From contig NZ_QNTQ01000002.1 of NCBI RefSeq assembly GCF_003298775.1, forward strand, positions 1-64,000: DNA of 64,000 nt. The letters are read 5' to 3'. Under the pieces are notes generated by a model. The model was given only the letters and a program-made list of their open reading frames with translations, was not told where the DNA came from and did not search any database. Source of the stretch: Rhodosalinus halophilus. Lineage in GTDB: Bacteria; Pseudomonadota; Alphaproteobacteria; Rhodobacterales; Rhodobacteraceae. Both the position numbers and the translations under genes were made by a program. Positions 9,650 to 20,877 of this stretch are shown here, piece after piece. Each line of letters opens with the position of its first letter. Position 1 is the first letter of the stretch.

Positions 9650-10297
9650 ATGAAGGACGGGGGCGGCATGGGAATGCTCGACGCGCTGCGCTGGCGCTAC
9701 GCGGTCAAGCGGTTCCTGCCCGGTGCGCGCGACGACGCGGCGCTCTCCCGCGCGCTCGAGGCCGCGCGCCTCGCCCCCTCCTCCTTCGGCCTCCAGCCCT
9801 GGCGGATCGTCCTCGTCGAGGACGCCGCCATCCGCGCCCGCCTGGCCGAAAAGAGCTATGGTCAGGCCAAGGTGGCCGAGGCCGGCCACCTTGCGGTCTT
9901 CGCGATCCTCGACCCTGTCACCGAGGACCATATCGCCGCTCATGTCGCCCGCCTCGCCGCGGCGCGCGGTCTCGACGGCGCGGCCGCCAGCAAGCGACAC
10001 GACTCGATCGCGAAGACCGTTCTGCAGAAGAAGGACGCCGAAGAGCGCCGCGCCTGGGCGCGCGCGCAATGCTACCTCGGCCTCGGCGTCTTCCTCGCGG
10101 CCTGCGCGGCCGAAGGCCTCGACGCCTGTCCGATGGAAGGCTTCGAGCCCGCCGCCTGGGAGGAGATCCTGGGCCTCGCGGACGAAGGCCTCGCCGCAGC
10201 GGCCGCTGTCCCCCTCGGCCGCCGCGCCGAAGACGACGCCGAAGCGGCGCAGCCGAAGGTGCGAATGCCCGCGCAAGATCTGATCCTGCGGCGCTGA
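9650..10297 (+). CDS. Nitroreductase-family NAD(P)H-dependent flavoprotein
   Basis: A 215-residue NfsB/nitroreductase-fold protein. The N-terminal RWRYAVKRF and LAPSSFGLQPWRIVLV are typical FMN-binding blocks, and the C-terminal PLGRRAEDD loop is also family-like. The start at 9650 has GGAG nearby; an ATG six codons later is possible. Co-transcription with the flavin monooxygenase suggests it either reduces flavin for it or reduces the pathway product. Confidence 0.82.
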   Translation: MKDGGGMGMLDALRWRYAVKRFLPGARDDAALSRALEAARLAPSSFGLQPWRIVLVEDAAIRARLAEKSYGQAKVAEAGHLAVFAILDPVTEDHIAAHVARLAAARGLDGAAASKRHDSIAKTVLQKKDAEERRAWARAQCYLGLGVFLAACAAEGLDACPMEGFEPAAWEEILGLADEGLAAAAAVPLGRRAEDDAEAAQPKVRMPAQDLILRR

Positions 10298-10309
10298 CAC
10301 GCCCGGCCC

Positions 10310-10390
10310 CCGTCCTTCTTCTTGGGGTCAAATATCCTCGGGGGGTGAATGCCGCGGCACGCGGCAGAGGGGGGCAGACAGCCCCCCTGT
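10310..10390 (-). repeat. Dispersed two-hairpin repeat, copy C (between convergent genes)
   Basis: Read on the minus strand: hairpin 1 is AGGGGGGC/GCCCCCCT (10368-10388, loop 5). Hairpin 2 is GCCGCG/CGCGGC (10351-10365) around a 3-base loop. The tail has CCCCCCGAGGATATTT then AAGAAGAAGGAC. Hairpin 2 has a different sequence from copies B, E and F but remains fully paired. It separates the ends of the nitroreductase gene and gcvP. Confidence 0.8.
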
Positions 10391-10401
10391 CCCGACGCCG
10401 C

Positions 10402-13242
<2,841 letters not shown>

Positions 13243-13267
13243 CCGTTCAGGCTCCTGTCACACCGGG

Positions 13268-13310
13268 CCGCACCCGGTCCTTCCTCTTGCCGTGAATACC
13301 CGCCGGAGGC
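13268..13310 (-). repeat. Dispersed repeat, degenerate copy D (gcvH-gcvP spacer)
   Basis: On the minus strand this keeps only the tail of the repeat (CCTCCGGCGGGTATTCACGG then CAAGAGGAAGGACCGGGT). Both hairpins are missing. It lies inside the gcv operon, where a terminator would be harmful, so loss of the hairpins there is informative. Confidence 0.65.
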
Positions 13311-13339
13311 GCGCGCGCGGCGCGTCCCGCGGGCGGGCG

Positions 13340-13699
13340 TCAGCCGATCAGCTCCTTGTAGGCCGCCTCGTCCATCAGGTCGTCGAGCTGCGCGGAGTCG
13401 GAGGGCCGGATCTTGAAGAACCAGGCGTCGCCGAGCGGATCCTCGTTGACCATCGCCGGGTTCTCCACGATCGCCTCGTTCACCTCGACGATCTCGCCGT
13501 CCACGGGCGCGAGGATGTCGGAGGCGGCCTTGACGCTCTCGATGACCACGATCTCGTCGTCGCGGGTGACGGTGGCGCCCTCTTCGGGCAGTTCCACGAA
13601 CACCACGTCGCCCAGCTGCTCGGCGGCATGCTCGGTGATGCCGACGACGTAGACGCCGTCCTCCTCGCGCAGCCATTCGTGATCCTCGGTGTATTTCAT
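13340..13699 (-). CDS. gcvH: Glycine cleavage system H protein
   Basis: A 119-residue lipoyl carrier that shuttles the aminomethyl group between P, T and L proteins. The lipoylated lysine is Lys57 in the conserved ESVKAAS. The length is standard. It lies between gcvT and gcvP in one operon. The lipoyl group is expected to come from the octanoyltransferase LipB encoded 3 kb away. Confidence 0.97.
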   Translation of the reverse strand: MKYTEDHEWLREEDGVYVVGITEHAAEQLGDVVFVELPEEGATVTRDDEIVVIESVKAASDILAPVDGEIVEVNEAIVENPAMVNEDPLGDAWFFKIRPSDSAQLDDLMDEAAYKELIG

Positions 13700-13718
13700 G
13701 CCGTCCCTCTCTCGCTCA

Positions 13719-14837
13719 TCAGGTCTTGTAACTTGCCGATACGAAGGGCAGATCGCTGACCGTCACCGGCAGCCGCCTGCCCCGCACCTCGCCGAAAAGG
13801 CGCTGTCCCTGCCGCGCGAGCCCGGCGGGAACGTAGCCCATCGCGACGGGCGCCCCCACGGTGGGGCCGAAGCCGCCCGACGTGACGGCGCCCAGCGGCG
13901 CGCCGCCCTCCTGCTGCGCATAGAGCGGCACGCCCGCGCGCATCGGTGCGCGGCCCTCGGGGCGCAGACCGACGCGGGCACGCGCCGCGCCCTCGTCCAT
14001 CTCGTTCAGGATGCGCGCCGCGCCCGGGAAGCCGCCCGCGCGCGCGCCGCCTGCGCGCCGCGCCTTCTGGATCGCCCAGCCGAGGCCCGCCTCGACCGGC
14101 GTGGTGCCGCTGTCGATGTCCTGCCCGTAAAGGCAGAGCCCGGCCTCGAGCCGAAGGGTGTCGCGCGCGCCGAGCCCCGCGGGCGCCACCTCCGGCCGGT
14201 CGAGCAGCGCGCGCGCCACGTCCTCGGCCCGGTCGGCGGGCAGCGAGATCTCGTAGCCGTCCTCGCCCGTGTAACCCGAGCGCGACACCCAGGCGGGCAC
14301 GCCCGCCACCTCGAACTCCGCCACATCCATGAATCGCATCGCGGCCGCCCCGGGCGCGAGCGGCGCGAGCGCCGCCTCCGCCTCAGGCCCCTGCAGCGCG
14401 AGCAGCGCCCGGTCGGCAAGAAGCTCCGCCGCCACACCCTCGGGCAGGCCGGCGCGCAGCAGCGCGAGGTCGGCCGCCTTGCGCGCGGCGTTCACCACCA
14501 GCCGGAGCGTATCGCCGTAGTTGGCGATCATCAGATCGTCCTCGATGCCGCCGTCGGGATTCGTGAAGAAGCCGTAGCGCTGGCGCCCCGGCTTCAGGCC
14601 GGCCACGTCCTGCGGCACCAGCCGCTCCAGCGCCGCCGCGGCCACCTCTGCCGGTGCGTGCAGCACCACCTGGCCCATGTGGCTTACATCGAAGAGCGCG
14701 GCACGGCTGCGGGCCTGCTCGTGTTCCGCGATGACCCCGGCATACTGCATCGGCATCTCGGTGCCGGCGAATTCCGCCATGCGCGCGCCGAGGTCGCGGT
14801 GCAGCGCGTCGAGCGGCAGTCGGTCGAGCCCGGACAT
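13719..14837 (-). CDS. gcvT: Glycine cleavage system T protein (aminomethyltransferase)
   Basis: A 372-residue tetrahydrofolate-dependent aminomethyltransferase that releases ammonia and makes 5,10-methylene-THF. Recognisable blocks are MPMQYAG near the N-terminus, LFDVSHMGQ, and SRSGYTGEDGYEI in the middle, with the C-terminal barrel GAPLGAVTSGGFGPT. The start at 14837 is chosen because it begins the family N-terminus directly after a ribosome site. Longer in-frame readings upstream run into the riboswitch and are not protein. It is first gene of gcvTHP. Confidence 0.95.
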   Translation of the reverse strand: MSGLDRLPLDALHRDLGARMAEFAGTEMPMQYAGVIAEHEQARSRAALFDVSHMGQVVLHAPAEVAAAALERLVPQDVAGLKPGRQRYGFFTNPDGGIEDDLMIANYGDTLRLVVNAARKAADLALLRAGLPEGVAAELLADRALLALQGPEAEAALAPLAPGAAAMRFMDVAEFEVAGVPAWVSRSGYTGEDGYEISLPADRAEDVARALLDRPEVAPAGLGARDTLRLEAGLCLYGQDIDSGTTPVEAGLGWAIQKARRAGGARAGGFPGAARILNEMDEGAARARVGLRPEGRAPMRAGVPLYAQQEGGAPLGAVTSGGFGPTVGAPVAMGYVPAGLARQGQRLFGEVRGRRLPVTVSDLPFVSASYKT

Positions 14838-14917
14838 GGCCTGCCCTTCCTGTCTCGCCGGTGCGTGAAGCCTCCCCGGCACCCCGTTCCGGCGGGCCGC
14901 CTTCCGCCCGCCACGCG

Positions 14918-15076
14918 ATGCCCCCTCTGTCCTTTCGCCTGAGATCGCTATCCCTTCGGCGGGCGCGTCCTCGCGCGCCTCTCTCCAGAGTTCCTGTCGC
15001 CGGACCGGTCCTGAAGCCTGAGAGTTTCCGGGGCGGTTGCTCCTTCGGCACCGGCCCGCGGCCGGTTCTCCCGATC
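14918..15076 (-). ncRNA. Tandem glycine riboswitch upstream of gcvTHP
   Basis: Read on the minus strand, two glycine aptamers follow one another. The first runs from CGGGAGAACCGG through GGTGCCGAAGGAGCAACCGC, CTCTCAGGC and GGACAGGAACTCTGGAGAG. The second has CGCCGAAGGGATAGCGATCT, CTCAGGCGAAAGGACAGAGG and GGGC. These are the conserved core strings of the class. In this class glycine binding to both aptamers turns on the glycine cleavage genes. The gcvT start lies about 80 bases downstream. Confidence 0.95.
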
Positions 15077-15087
15077 TGACGGGCGGG

Positions 15088-15116
15088 AACGTAGCGCGCG
15101 GCCCGACCGGCCGCAA
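15088..15116 (-). promoter_or_regulatory. Putative promoter of the gcv operon
   Basis: On the minus strand TTGCGG (15111-15116) and TACGTT (15088-15093) are separated by 17 bases. Transcription would begin near 15081, just ahead of the first glycine aptamer, which is the expected position. Confidence 0.5.
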
Positions 15117-15120
15117 GGGC

Positions 15121-15564
15121 TCAGCGGCAGGCCGGCGGGCTCAGCAGCGCCTCGAGCGCCGGATTGTCGCAAACGAGGGCGTCGAGGGTGATCTCGTCGA
15201 GATGCGCGAAGAAGCTCTCGATCGCGTCGGTGAGCGCGAGCCGCAGCCGACAGGCCTCGACCAGGGGGCAGGTGTTGTCGGCGTCGGCGAAGCACTCGGC
15301 GATGGGAACCGGCGCCTCGAGCGCGCGGAAGACGGCGCCGACGCGAATCTCCGCGGCCGGCCGCGCGAGCCCCAGCCCGCCGTTGCGCCCGCGCTGGGTC
15401 CGCAGGTAGCCCAGCTGCGCGAGCTGGTTGACCACCTGCGCCATGTGGTTCTCGGACGCGTTGCAGCGCTCGGCGATCTCGTGTTTCGTGACGAGCCGGC
15501 CGCCGTTCATGGCGCAATACATCAGGATCCGGAGCGCGATGTTGGTTCGCTTGGTGACGCGCAA
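15121..15564 (-). CDS. Rrf2-family iron-sulfur regulator, NsrR-like
   Basis: A 147-residue Rrf2 regulator with an N-terminal winged helix (SENHMAQVVNQLAQLGYL, RGRNGGLGLARPA) and three candidate cluster ligands Cys91, Cys99 and Cys105 in ECFADADNTCPLVEAC. The Cx7Cx5C spacing is found in NO-sensing NsrR and in the rhizobial iron regulator RirA. The NTCPL and RGRNGG context leans to NsrR. An FNR-type box lies about 60 bases upstream, which would tie its expression to oxygen limitation. The gene starts 66 bases from the next gene in the opposite direction. Confidence 0.85.
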   Translation of the reverse strand: MRVTKRTNIALRILMYCAMNGGRLVTKHEIAERCNASENHMAQVVNQLAQLGYLRTQRGRNGGLGLARPAAEIRVGAVFRALEAPVPIAECFADADNTCPLVEACRLRLALTDAIESFFAHLDEITLDALVCDNPALEALLSPPACR

Positions 15565-15624
15565 GACGGAGACCCCTCGAAGCGGAAACTCGCGCCAGAC
15601 TGCCCGAAGATCGCGCGCCCCGGT

Positions 15625-15638
15625 TTGACATGCATCAA
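15625..15638. promoter_or_regulatory. FNR/FnrL-type binding site
   Basis: TTGACATGCATCAA matches the FNR consensus TTGAT-N4-ATCAA at 9 of 10 positions. Its centre is 67 bases upstream of the Rrf2 start codon, a distance compatible with an activating position once a short leader is allowed. It also overlaps an alternative upstream ATG (15630) of the GGCT-like gene, which argues that gene starts further in. Confidence 0.6.
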
Positions 15639-15662
15639 GAAGATATCAATCTCTGGCCCGTC

Positions 15663-16271
15663 ATGCTCCATCACCCGCATTTCTTCGGCTACGGCAGCCT
15701 CGTCAACCGCGCCACGCACGACTACGCGGCGGCCCACAGGGCGCGGGTGTCGGGCTGGCGCCGGGTCTGGCGGCACGTCCGCATACGGCCGGTGGCCTTT
15801 CTCTCGGTCGAGCCCGCCCCGGGCGTCGAGATCGACGGGCTGATCGCGGCGGTGCCCGGCGGCGACTGGGCCGCGCTCGACGCGCGCGAGGCCGCCTACA
15901 GCCGGCACCCCGTCACGCACGACGTCCGCCACGCGGCCGCAGGCACGCCCGAGGTGGCGCTCTACCGCCTGCGCCCCGAGGGGCATGATGCGCCGAGCCT
16001 GCGGCATCCGATCCTTCTGAGCTACATCGACGTGGTCGTGCAGGGCTTTCTCGCAGAATACGGCGTGAAAGGCGCCGAGCGCTTCGCCGAGACGACGGCC
16101 GGCTGGGAGGCGCCCGTGCTCGACGACCGCGCCGCGCCGCACTACCCGCGCGCCCGCCAGCTCATCCCGCGCGAACGCGCCGTGGTGGACGGGCTGCTCG
16201 CCGATCTGCCGGTGACACGGGTGCCTCTCGAGGAGGCTCGGGCGACAGACGGCCCCCCAGAAACCGACTGA
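15663..16271 (+). CDS. Gamma-glutamylcyclotransferase-fold protein (ChaC-like)
   Basis: A 202-residue protein of the GGCT superfamily. The hallmark FGYGSL (residues 9-14) forms the substrate loop, and a Glu in LDAREAAYSR is at the place of the catalytic acid. ChaC proteins split gamma-glutamyl groups from glutathione, but bacterial paralogues vary. The in-frame ATG at 15630 would add 11 residues and sits inside an FNR-type box, so 15663 is preferred, with limited certainty because neither has a strong ribosome site. Confidence 0.72.
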   Translation: MLHHPHFFGYGSLVNRATHDYAAAHRARVSGWRRVWRHVRIRPVAFLSVEPAPGVEIDGLIAAVPGGDWAALDAREAAYSRHPVTHDVRHAAAGTPEVALYRLRPEGHDAPSLRHPILLSYIDVVVQGFLAEYGVKGAERFAETTAGWEAPVLDDRAAPHYPRARQLIPRERAVVDGLLADLPVTRVPLEEARATDGPPETD

Positions 16272-16326
16272 CCGAGACTGCGCAAGTTGCGCGCACCACG
16301 CCGGTCGTCAGGAACATGGGATCGTT

Positions 16327-16413
16327 TGGTGCGGTCGAGAAGACTCGAACTTCCACGGGTGTTACCCCACAGCGACCTCAACGCTGCGCGTCTACCAATT
16401 CCGCCACGACCGC
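16327..16413 (-). tRNA. tRNA-Leu (anticodon GAG)
   Basis: 87 bases including an encoded CCA. The acceptor GCGGTCG pairs with CGACCGC, the T-arm has GTTCGAGTC, and the anticodon stem is CAGCG/CGCTG with loop TTGAGGT, giving anticodon GAG (reads CUC/CUU). The long variable arm (TGTGGGGTAACACCCGTGG) confirms a class II leucine tRNA. Confidence 0.97.
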
Positions 16414-16434
16414 ACGCCGCTGGTAGTGCTGCGC

Positions 16435-16464
16435 GATATAGACGAGGCCGCCGGCGGGTTTCAA
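16435..16464 (-). promoter_or_regulatory. Putative promoter of tRNA-Leu
   Basis: On the minus strand TTGAAA (16459-16464) and TATATC (16435-16440) are 18 bases apart and end about 21 bases before the tRNA 5' end. Both hexamers stand out in this GC-rich context. Confidence 0.6.
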
Positions 16465-16724
16465 GGGGTATTCCGGGGATTTGCCGCAAGCGGCTGCGCG
16501 TGCACCGGATCGCGGCCCGGCGCGGCGCGCCTCGGGACAGGCCGGCAGCCCTCGGTGCACATCGGCCTTTCTGGCGAAGCTTTTGGCGAATATGGACTTT
16601 TTCCGGCGGCACCCGCCCGCCCATGCCGCGATGCAAGTGCGATGGGCCACCTGCGAGGCGCGGCCGGTGGATCGTGTCCGCCGCGCAGCCGTGCGCCGGA
16701 CCGGGCCGCGTGTCGGCAGAGCGC
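16465..16724. other. Intergenic stretch without a recognisable gene
   Basis: Neither strand has an open frame with convincing codon use or a known family. The one structural feature is an 8-base inverted pair (GTGCACCG near 16500, CGGTGCAC near 16555) enclosing GC-rich sequence, which may be chance. Confidence 0.5.
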
Positions 16725-16753
16725 TTTGACAGGTCATGGCCGCAGGCCTAGAG
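16725..16753 (+). promoter_or_regulatory. lipB promoter, probably giving a leaderless mRNA
   Basis: TTGACA (16725-16730) and TAGAGA (16748-16753) are exactly 17 bases apart. The predicted start of transcription falls at 16760-16761, i.e. on the A of the lipB ATG, and there is no ribosome site, so a leaderless transcript is likely. Confidence 0.6.
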
Positions 16754-16760
16754 ACCGCGC

Positions 16761-17408
16761 ATGGTCGAATGGATCACGTCGCAGGGGCTCGTGCCCTACC
16801 CGGACGCCGTCTCGAAGATGGAGGCGCGCGCCGCAGCCATCGCCGAGGGCCGCGCGGGCGAGGCGATCTGGCTTCTGGAGCATCCGCCGCTCTACACCGC
16901 GGGCACCTCGGCCAGGCCGGAGGATCTGCGCGCACCCGACCGCTTCCCGGTCTTCGAGACGCGCCGTGGCGGGCAATACACCTACCACGGGCCGGGCCAG
17001 CGGGTGGTCTACGTGATGCTCGACGTGGGCCGCCGGGGCCGCGACGTGCGCCGCTTCGTGGCCGCGCTGGAGGGCTGGGTGATCGCGGCGCTGGGCGAGT
17101 TCGGCGTCCGCGGCGAGTTGCGCGAGGGCCGCGTGGGCGTCTGGGTCGCCCGCCCCGAAAAGCCCCCCCTGCCCGACGGCACGCCCCGCGAGGACAAGAT
17201 CGCCGCCATCGGCATCCGCCTGCGCCGCTGGGTGAGCTTCCACGGCATCGCGATCAACGTGGACCCGGACCTCTCGCACTTCGACGGCATCGTCCCCTGC
17301 GGCATCGAGGGCCACGGCGTCACCAGCCTCGTCGACCTCGGCCTGCCGGTGGAGATGGGGGATCTGGACGTGGCGCTCCGGCGGACGTTCGAGCGGGCGG
17401 TGGGTTAG
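16761..17408 (+). CDS. lipB: Lipoyl(octanoyl) transferase
   Basis: A 215-residue enzyme that moves octanoate from acyl carrier protein to the lipoyl domains of GcvH and the 2-oxoacid dehydrogenases, the first step of lipoylation. The acyl-accepting Cys180 (GIVPCGI) and the paired Lys146 (EDKIAAIGI) are in place, as is YHGPGQ (74-79). The length is normal. The start at 16761 follows directly on a good promoter. Its stop overlaps the stop of the convergent oxidoreductase gene. Confidence 0.96.
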   Translation: MVEWITSQGLVPYPDAVSKMEARAAAIAEGRAGEAIWLLEHPPLYTAGTSARPEDLRAPDRFPVFETRRGGQYTYHGPGQRVVYVMLDVGRRGRDVRRFVAALEGWVIAALGEFGVRGELREGRVGVWVARPEKPPLPDGTPREDKIAAIGIRLRRWVSFHGIAINVDPDLSHFDGIVPCGIEGHGVTSLVDLGLPVEMGDLDVALRRTFERAVG

Positions 17409-18397
17409 GCGGCGGCTTTCATGTCGGCCAGCACCTCGGCGGCGATCTCGAAGGAGCGCAGGCGCGCGGCGTGGTCGTGGATCTGTCCCGTCAGGATCAG
17501 CTCGTCGGGGCGATAGCGGTCGATCAAGCCGGCGAGCTGCGCGCGCACCGTGCCCGGGGCGCCCACCGCCGAGATGCGCAGCGCCTCGTCCACGGCGGCG
17601 CGCACCTCCGGCCCGATCTCGGCGTCGATGTCCTCGACCGGGCGGGGCAGCTTGCCGGGCCGGCCCTGGCGCAGGCGGGCGAAGGCCTGCTGCATGGTGG
17701 TCCGCAGATAGGCGCCTTCGGCATCCGTTTCGGCGGCGAAGACGTTGACCGCCAGCATGAAATACGGCCGATCCAGATGCGCCGAGGGGCTGAAGCTCTC
17801 GCGGTAGAGGCGCGCCGCCTGGTCGAGCGCGGCGGGCGCGAAATGCGCGGCGAAGGTGTAGGGCAGCCCCAGATGCGCGGCGAGCTGCGCGCCGTAGAGC
17901 GACGAGCCCAGGATGTAGACGGGCACGCGCGTGCCCTCGCCCGGATGCGCGCGCACGGCGGCGTCCGGGCGCGGCGGGCCGAGATAGGAGAGAAGCTCCA
18001 GCACGTCCTCGGGGAAGCGGTCGCCCTCCCCGCCCCGTCTGAGCGCGCGGAACACGGCCATGTCGCCGCCCGGCGCGCGGCCGAGGCCCAGGTCGATGCG
18101 GTCGCCGTGGATCTCGGCCAGCGTGCCGAACTGCTCGGCGATGGTGAGCGGCGCGTGGTTGGGCAGCATGATCCCGCCCGCGCCGACCCGGATCCGCTGC
18201 GTCTGCGCGGCGATATGTGCGATCAGCACCGACGTCGCGGCCGAGGCGATGCCGGGCATGTTGTGATGCTCGGCCAGCCAGTGGCGGTGGTAGCCCCAGC
18301 GCTCGGCGTGACGCGCGAGATCGACGCTGTTGGCGATCGCCTGCGCCGCATCCGCGCCCTCGGGCACCGGGGCGAGATCGAGAATCGCGTGACGCAT
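17405..18397 (-). CDS. Luciferase-like flavin-dependent oxidoreductase (MsnO8 type)
   Basis: A 330-residue LLM-class protein with the TIM-barrel blocks RYWLAEHHN-type [15 protein letters not shown], then [36 protein letters not shown] and the [15 protein letters not shown] loop. This pattern marks the MsnO8/YhbW-like group of single-subunit luciferase-like enzymes of unknown substrate. AAGGAG precedes the ATG at 18397. It is convergent with lipB; the genes overlap by 4 bases. No partner reductase lies beside it. Confidence 0.85.
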   Translation of the reverse strand: MRHAILDLAPVPEGADAAQAIANSVDLARHAERWGYHRHWLAEHHNMPGIASAATSVLIAHIAAQTQRIRVGAGGIMLPNHAPLTIAEQFGTLAEIHGDRIDLGLGRAPGGDMAVFRALRRGGEGDRFPEDVLELLSYLGPPRPDAAVRAHPGEGTRVPVYILGSSLYGAQLAAHLGLPYTFAAHFAPAALDQAARLYRESFSPSAHLDRPYFMLAVNVFAAETDAEGAYLRTTMQQAFARLRQGRPGKLPRPVEDIDAEIGPEVRAAVDEALRISAVGAPGTVRAQLAGLIDRYRPDELILTGQIHDHAARLRSFEIAAEVLADMKAAA

Positions 18398-18627
18398 CCG
18401 TCGCTCCTTTTTCGTGACGCGGCCAATCTGGGGCGGCGCGCGGCCTGCGGGAAGGGGCCGCGCGCCTGAACGCCCGCACGCCGCGGTATACCGTGGCATT
18501 TTTTCGCGCCTTGCGGCGCATCGGCACATTGCCCCCCGCGCGGAGGCATTCTAGAACACGAATGGGAAAAACACGGGCCGCGCAGGCAGCAGCGCGCGAG
18601 ACCCGGTCGCCAGCACGAGGAGGCCTC

Positions 18628-20301
18628 ATGGCAGACGCCGCCATTTCCAGCCACGCCCACGAGGACCATCGCGGGTTCTTCACCCGGTGGTTCATGTCCA
18701 CGAATCACAAGGACATCGGCATCCTGTATCTCATCACCTCCGCGGTGGTGGGTTTCATCGCCGTCGCCTTCACCGTCTACATGCGGATGGAGCTCATGGA
18801 GCCCGGGGTGCAGTACATGTGCCTCGAAGGTGCGCGCGTGACCGCCGCGGCCGAGGGCGCCTGCACGCCCAACGGTCATCTGTGGAACGTGCTGATCACC
18901 TACCACGGCATCCTGATGATGTTCTTCGTGGTGATCCCCGCGCTCTTCGGCGGCTTCGGCAACTACTTCATGCCGCTGCAGATCGGCGCGCCGGACATGG
19001 CGTTTCCGCGGATGAACAACCTAAGCTACTGGCTCTACGTCGCCGGCACCGCGCTCGCCTTCGCCTCGCTCTTCTCGCCGGGGGGCAACGGGCAGCTGGG
19101 CTCCGGCGTGGGCTGGGTGCTCTACCCGCCGCTCTCGACCACCGAGATGGGCATGTCCACCGACCTCGCGATCTTCGCGATCCACGTGGTGGGCGCGTCC
19201 TCGATCCTCGGCTCGATCAACATGATCACCACCTTCCTGAACATGCGCGCGCCGGGCATGACGCTCTTCAAGGTGCCGCTCTTCGCGTGGTCGATCTTCA
19301 TCACCGCCTGGATGCTTCTGCTGTCGCTTCCCGTTCTCGCGGGCGCGATCACCATGCTGCTGACCGACCGCAACTTCGGGACGACCTTCTTCGACCCGGC
19401 GGGCGGCGGCGACCCGGTGCTTTACCAGCACATCTTCTGGTTCTTCGGGCATCCGGAGGTCTACATCCTGATCCTGCCGGCCTTCGGCGTGATCAGCCAC
19501 GTGGTCGCCACCTTCTCGCGCAAGCCGATCTTCGGCTACCTGCCGATGGTCTGGGCGATGATCGCCATCGGCGCGCTGGGCTTCGTCGTCTGGGCGCACC
19601 ACATGTACACCGTCGGCATGAGCGTGACGCAGCAGAGCTACTTCATGCTGGCCACGATGGTCATCGCGGTGCCCACCGGCATCAAGGTGTTCAGCTGGAT
19701 CGCCACGATGTGGGGGGGCTCGATCGAGTTCAAGACGCCGATGCTCTGGGCCTTCGGCTTCCTGTTCCTGTTCACGCTGGGCGGCGTGACGGGGATCGTG
19801 CTGAGCCAGGCGGGCGTGGACCGCGCCTATCACGACACCTACTACGTCGTGGCGCACTTCCACTACGTCATGAGCCTCGGCGCCGTCTTCGGCATCTTCG
19901 CCGCGATCTACTACTGGTTCGGCAAGATGACCGGCCGGCAGTATCCCGAATGGGCCGGCAAGCTGCACTTCTGGACCTTCTTCATCGGGGCCAACCTCAC
20001 CTTCTTCCCGCAGCACTTCCTCGGCCGGCAGGGCATGCCGCGGCGCTACATCGACTACCCGGAGGCCTTCGCCTACTGGAACTACGTCAGCTCGATCGGC
20101 GCCTTCATCGCCTTCGCCAGCTTCGTGTTCTTCCTGGTCTTCATCACCTACGCCATCTTCCGCGGCGCACGGATCACGGAGAACAACTACTGGAACGAAT
20201 ACGCCGACACGCTGGAGTGGACGCTGCCCACCCCGCCGCCGGAGCACACCTTCGAGCAGCTCCCCGAGCGCGAGGACTGGGACCGCAGCCCGGCGCACTG
20301 A
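18628..20301 (+). CDS. ctaD: Cytochrome c oxidase subunit I (aa3 type)
   Basis: A 557-residue catalytic subunit of the aa3 terminal oxidase, with twelve transmembrane helices in the inner membrane. The heme and copper ligands are present: TYHGILMMF (His93), [10 protein letters not shown] with the cross-linked His-Tyr, WAHHMYT and VAHFHYVM. The D-channel region ([17 protein letters not shown]) and the Glu in GHPEVY mark an A1-type proton-pumping enzyme. The start at 18628 follows GAGGAGG. It stands apart from ctaC/ctaB, which are not in the window, and is followed by a strong terminator. Confidence 0.97.
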   Translation: MADAAISSHAHEDHRGFFTRWFMSTNHKDIGILYLITSAVVGFIAVAFTVYMRMELMEPGVQYMCLEGARVTAAAEGACTPNGHLWNVLITYHGILMMFFVVIPALFGGFGNYFMPLQIGAPDMAFPRMNNLSYWLYVAGTALAFASLFSPGGNGQLGSGVGWVLYPPLSTTEMGMSTDLAIFAIHVVGASSILGSINMITTFLNMRAPGMTLFKVPLFAWSIFITAWMLLLSLPVLAGAITMLLTDRNFGTTFFDPAGGGDPVLYQHIFWFFGHPEVYILILPAFGVISHVVATFSRKPIFGYLPMVWAMIAIGALGFVVWAHHMYTVGMSVTQQSYFMLATMVIAVPTGIKVFSWIATMWGGSIEFKTPMLWAFGFLFLFTLGGVTGIVLSQAGVDRAYHDTYYVVAHFHYVMSLGAVFGIFAAIYYWFGKMTGRQYPEWAGKLHFWTFFIGANLTFFPQHFLGRQGMPRRYIDYPEAFAYWNYVSSIGAFIAFASFVFFLVFITYAIFRGARITENNYWNEYADTLEWTLPTPPPEHTFEQLPEREDWDRSPAH

Positions 20302-20324
20302 CGGCGGCCGAAAAAGACGCAGAG

Positions 20325-20358
20325 GGGAGGCGGGCCGCGGGCTTGCCTCCCTTTTCTT
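20325..20358 (+). terminator. Intrinsic terminator of ctaD
   Basis: GGGAGGC (20325-20331) pairs with GCCTCCC (20345-20351) and is followed by TTTTCTTT. It sits 24 bases after the ctaD stop. Confidence 0.85.
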
Positions 20359-20376
20359 TCCGCATAAGCTGACGCC

Positions 20377-20874
20377 ATGCCCTATGCCTGGACCGAGACC
20401 GAGGATCCGCTTGCCGGCGCGCAGCTGCGGCTCTGGCCGCACCGCTCGCTGCCCCTGCCCGGTTTCGCGGCCTTCATCCTCGGCACCTTCGCCTTCATCT
20501 GCCTGCCGCTCATCGCCGTGATCGGCACGCCGGTGCTCTGGGGTCTGCTGCCCTTCGTGCTGCTGACAGTGGGCGGGATCTGGATCGCGCTGCGCCGCAG
20601 CTACCGCGACGGCGAAATCCTGGAAGAGCTTCGCCTTACCCCGGAGGCGATCCGGCTCACCCGGCGCAACCCGCGCGGGCCGCTGCAGGAGTGGGAGAGC
20701 AATCCGTACTGGACACGGGTCGAATTGCACGCGCAGGGCGGGCCGGTGCCCAACTACGTCACCCTGCGCGGCAGCGGCCGCGAGGTGGAGATCGGCGCCT
20801 TCCTGTCGGAAGAAGAGCGCAAGGCGCTCTATGGCGACCTGCGCGCCCGTCTGAGCGCCACCGCCCGGCTCTGA
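20377..20874 (+). CDS. DUF2244 membrane protein
   Basis: A 165-residue protein with two adjacent transmembrane helices (about residues 30-68, GFAAFILGTFAFICLPL and LLPFVLLTVGGIWIAL) and a cytoplasmic beta-rich domain ending SEEERKALYGDLRARL. This matches DUF2244, a family often found next to cytochrome oxidase genes in alphaproteobacteria, though its function is unknown. It follows the ctaD terminator, so it probably has its own promoter. It is followed after 3 bases by a glycosyltransferase-like gene. Confidence 0.85.
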   Translation: MPYAWTETEDPLAGAQLRLWPHRSLPLPGFAAFILGTFAFICLPLIAVIGTPVLWGLLPFVLLTVGGIWIALRRSYRDGEILEELRLTPEAIRLTRRNPRGPLQEWESNPYWTRVELHAQGGPVPNYVTLRGSGREVEIGAFLSEEERKALYGDLRARLSATARL

Positions 20875-20877
20875 TCC

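Noticed and set aside
14838-15116. An N-terminal extension of gcvT by 93 codons
   Set aside because: The region is the tandem glycine riboswitch, and the family N-terminus begins at 14837.
16414-16760. A hidden gene between tRNA-Leu and lipB
   Set aside because: Open frames on both strands lack start signals, family motifs and genome-like codon use.
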